Below are positions 6,114 through 6,945 of a DNA stretch of 6,945 nucleotides, one piece after another. The notes under the pieces were generated by a model. The model did no database searches. It saw nothing but the letters and a program-made list of their open reading frames with translations, and was not told the DNA's origin. Within the stretch, counting starts at the first letter, position 1, and the number at the start of each line of letters is the position of its first letter. A program made the position numbers and the translations under genes. The stretch is taken from contig CALIJD010000304.1 in assembly GCA_938017885.1 (NCBI GenBank), forward strand, positions 1 to 6,945. The letters run 5' to 3'. Origin of the DNA: an uncultured Granulicatella sp. (GTDB taxonomy: Bacteria; Bacillota; Bacilli; Lactobacillales; Aerococcaceae).

Positions 6114-6945
6114 CTATTTTTCACTTAAAAATTCATTATGGACTGCATAATTGACTGCGCTAGCAAAATCGTGAGTGTTACTATAATTTCCAGATTTTTG
6201 TTGTCCATTATTCATTTTATTGGTCAGAACAATTACTACTATCTTATTTTTTGGAGAAATTGTTACATAAGTGCCAGTAAATCCATTGTGTCCAATCGCA
6301 TCTTCCGCCAAAGATTGCATCCACCCAGCATTCTTTAAATATCCATAAGATTGAATTGAACCTGATTTTGTTTTAAACACGTCTTGTACGAATAGTTCCA
6401 CGGTTTTTTCATCATATAGAACCGTATCTCCTCGTTTTCCTTTATCTACTAAAACTTGATATAAGGTTGATAAATCGGTAGCAGTAGAAAACAACCCTGC
6501 GTGACCAGCATATCCTTCATTTGCCATAAAAGCATTCCCATCATTCACTTCACCTTGGAGCTCGTAATTACGCCATCCATTGAACTTTTCAAATGCTTCT
6601 TTATCTGCTGTCATGTCATATCCAAATTTAGGGAAGTTTACTTCATCGATCATCATTTTTTCAAAAGGATTTCCATATGAAGTTACGGCAATTCGTGATT
6701 TATCTACTCCATTTTTCAACCGATTAAACATAGTGTTTTTTAATCCAAGAGGCTCATAAATAGTTTTTGCTACATATTTGTCAAATGCTTCTCCTGTAAT
6801 CTTTTCTGCAATGAATGCTAAAGTCATATAACCTAAGTCACTGTACTTATACTCTCCAGGTTTAAATTCTAACTTTTGATTTTCAATGTATTTCAACGTA
6901 TCTTGTCGATTGTTTGAATATAAATAAATTGCTTTCCATTGTGGA
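6114..6945 (-). CDS. Serine hydrolase, class C beta-lactamase family (N-terminus cut by window edge)
   Basis: The frame stays open from the TAG at 6114-6116 to the right edge (last full codon ends at 6944), leaving 276 residues. The in-frame TTG at 6896 is not a convincing start, because homologous sequence (PQWKAIYLY onward) continues upstream of it. The catalytic Ser-x-x-Lys motif is expected beyond the edge. Numbered from the edge, KPGEYKYSDLGY (28-39) has the second active-site motif with Tyr34 (Tyr-Ser-Asp in place of Tyr-x-Asn). GEVNDGNAF (131-139) and GHAGLFSTATDL (147-158) are typical of the family. HNGFTG (219-224) replaces the Lys-Thr-Gly triad, followed by the VVIVLTNK strand. Members include esterases, D-amino-acid peptidases and the muramyl-amidase AmiE; true beta-lactamase activity is not implied. 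Location (secreted or cytosolic) cannot be judged without the N-terminus. It is not part of the E. coli yhf operon but appears co-transcribed here, 13 bases before yhfU. Confidence 0.85.
   Translation of the reverse strand, partial: PQWKAIYLYSNNRQDTLKYIENQKLEFKPGEYKYSDLGYMTLAFIAEKITGEAFDKYVAKTIYEPLGLKNTMFNRLKNGVDKSRIAVTSYGNPFEKMMIDEVNFPKFGYDMTADKEAFEKFNGWRNYELQGEVNDGNAFMANEGYAGHAGLFSTATDLSTLYQVLVDKGKRGDTVLYDEKTVELFVQDVFKTKSGSIQSYGYLKNAGWMQSLAEDAIGHNGFTGTYVTISPKNKIVVIVLTNKMNNGQQKSGNYSNTHDFASAVNYAVHNEFLSEK

Noticed and set aside
5760..6338. Plus-strand ORFs of 65 and 66 codons (5760-5957 and 6138-6338)
   Set aside because: They are antisense to yhfU and the serine hydrolase and have no recognisable domain.
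6114..6896. TTG at 6896 as the start of the serine hydrolase
   Set aside because: The same frame continues with family-like sequence to the window edge, and the essential Ser-x-x-Lys motif must lie upstream.

Overview
The window is one compact, single-direction gene cluster read on the minus strand, so transcription runs from right to left. It holds eight genes, the first and last cut by the window edges. No gap between genes exceeds 17 bases and one pair overlaps. The DNA is visibly AT-rich, Shine-Dalgarno sites are strong (AGGAGG, AAGGAG, AAGGGG types), and codons are AT-biased. Together these suggest a low-GC Bacillota, most likely a lactic-acid-bacteria relative such as Enterococcus or Carnobacterium. 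The genus is a guess.

In order of transcription the genes are: a partial serine hydrolase of the class C beta-lactamase type (6114-6945); yhfU, a small Gly-rich DUF2620 protein (5738-6100); yhfT, a polytopic membrane protein (4413-5720); php, a phosphotriesterase-homology metal hydrolase (3519-4400); yhfS, a fold-type-I PLP enzyme (2419-3516); yhfZ, a winged-helix regulator with a ligand-binding-like C-terminal domain (1480-2403); yhfY, a stand-alone PRD (1098-1466); and yhfX, an alanine-racemase-like fold-type-III PLP enzyme (2-1108, C-terminus beyond the edge). yhfX has no stop inside the window, so it is easily missed by a simple ORF search.

This is the Gram-positive counterpart of the uncharacterised yhf-php operon of Escherichia coli. 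There the transcription order, as I recall it, is yhfZ-Y-X-W-php-U-T-S. Here the blocks are permuted (U-T-php-S-Z-Y-X) and a serine hydrolase is added at the upstream side. The expected missing member, the phosphopentomutase-like yhfW, would lie just beyond the left edge if it is present.

A reasonable but unproven reading is a catabolic module. YhfT, perhaps with YhfU, would import a substrate. The serine hydrolase and Php would cleave an amide, ester or phosphoester bond. The two PLP enzymes would process an amino-group-bearing product. YhfZ and the PRD protein YhfY would regulate the operon, the latter possibly sensing PTS phosphorylation. No substrate is known for the family. Apart from the genes, the one striking structure is a perfect 13-bp inverted repeat inside php. 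I saw no RNA genes, mobile elements, CRISPR arrays or convincing terminators.
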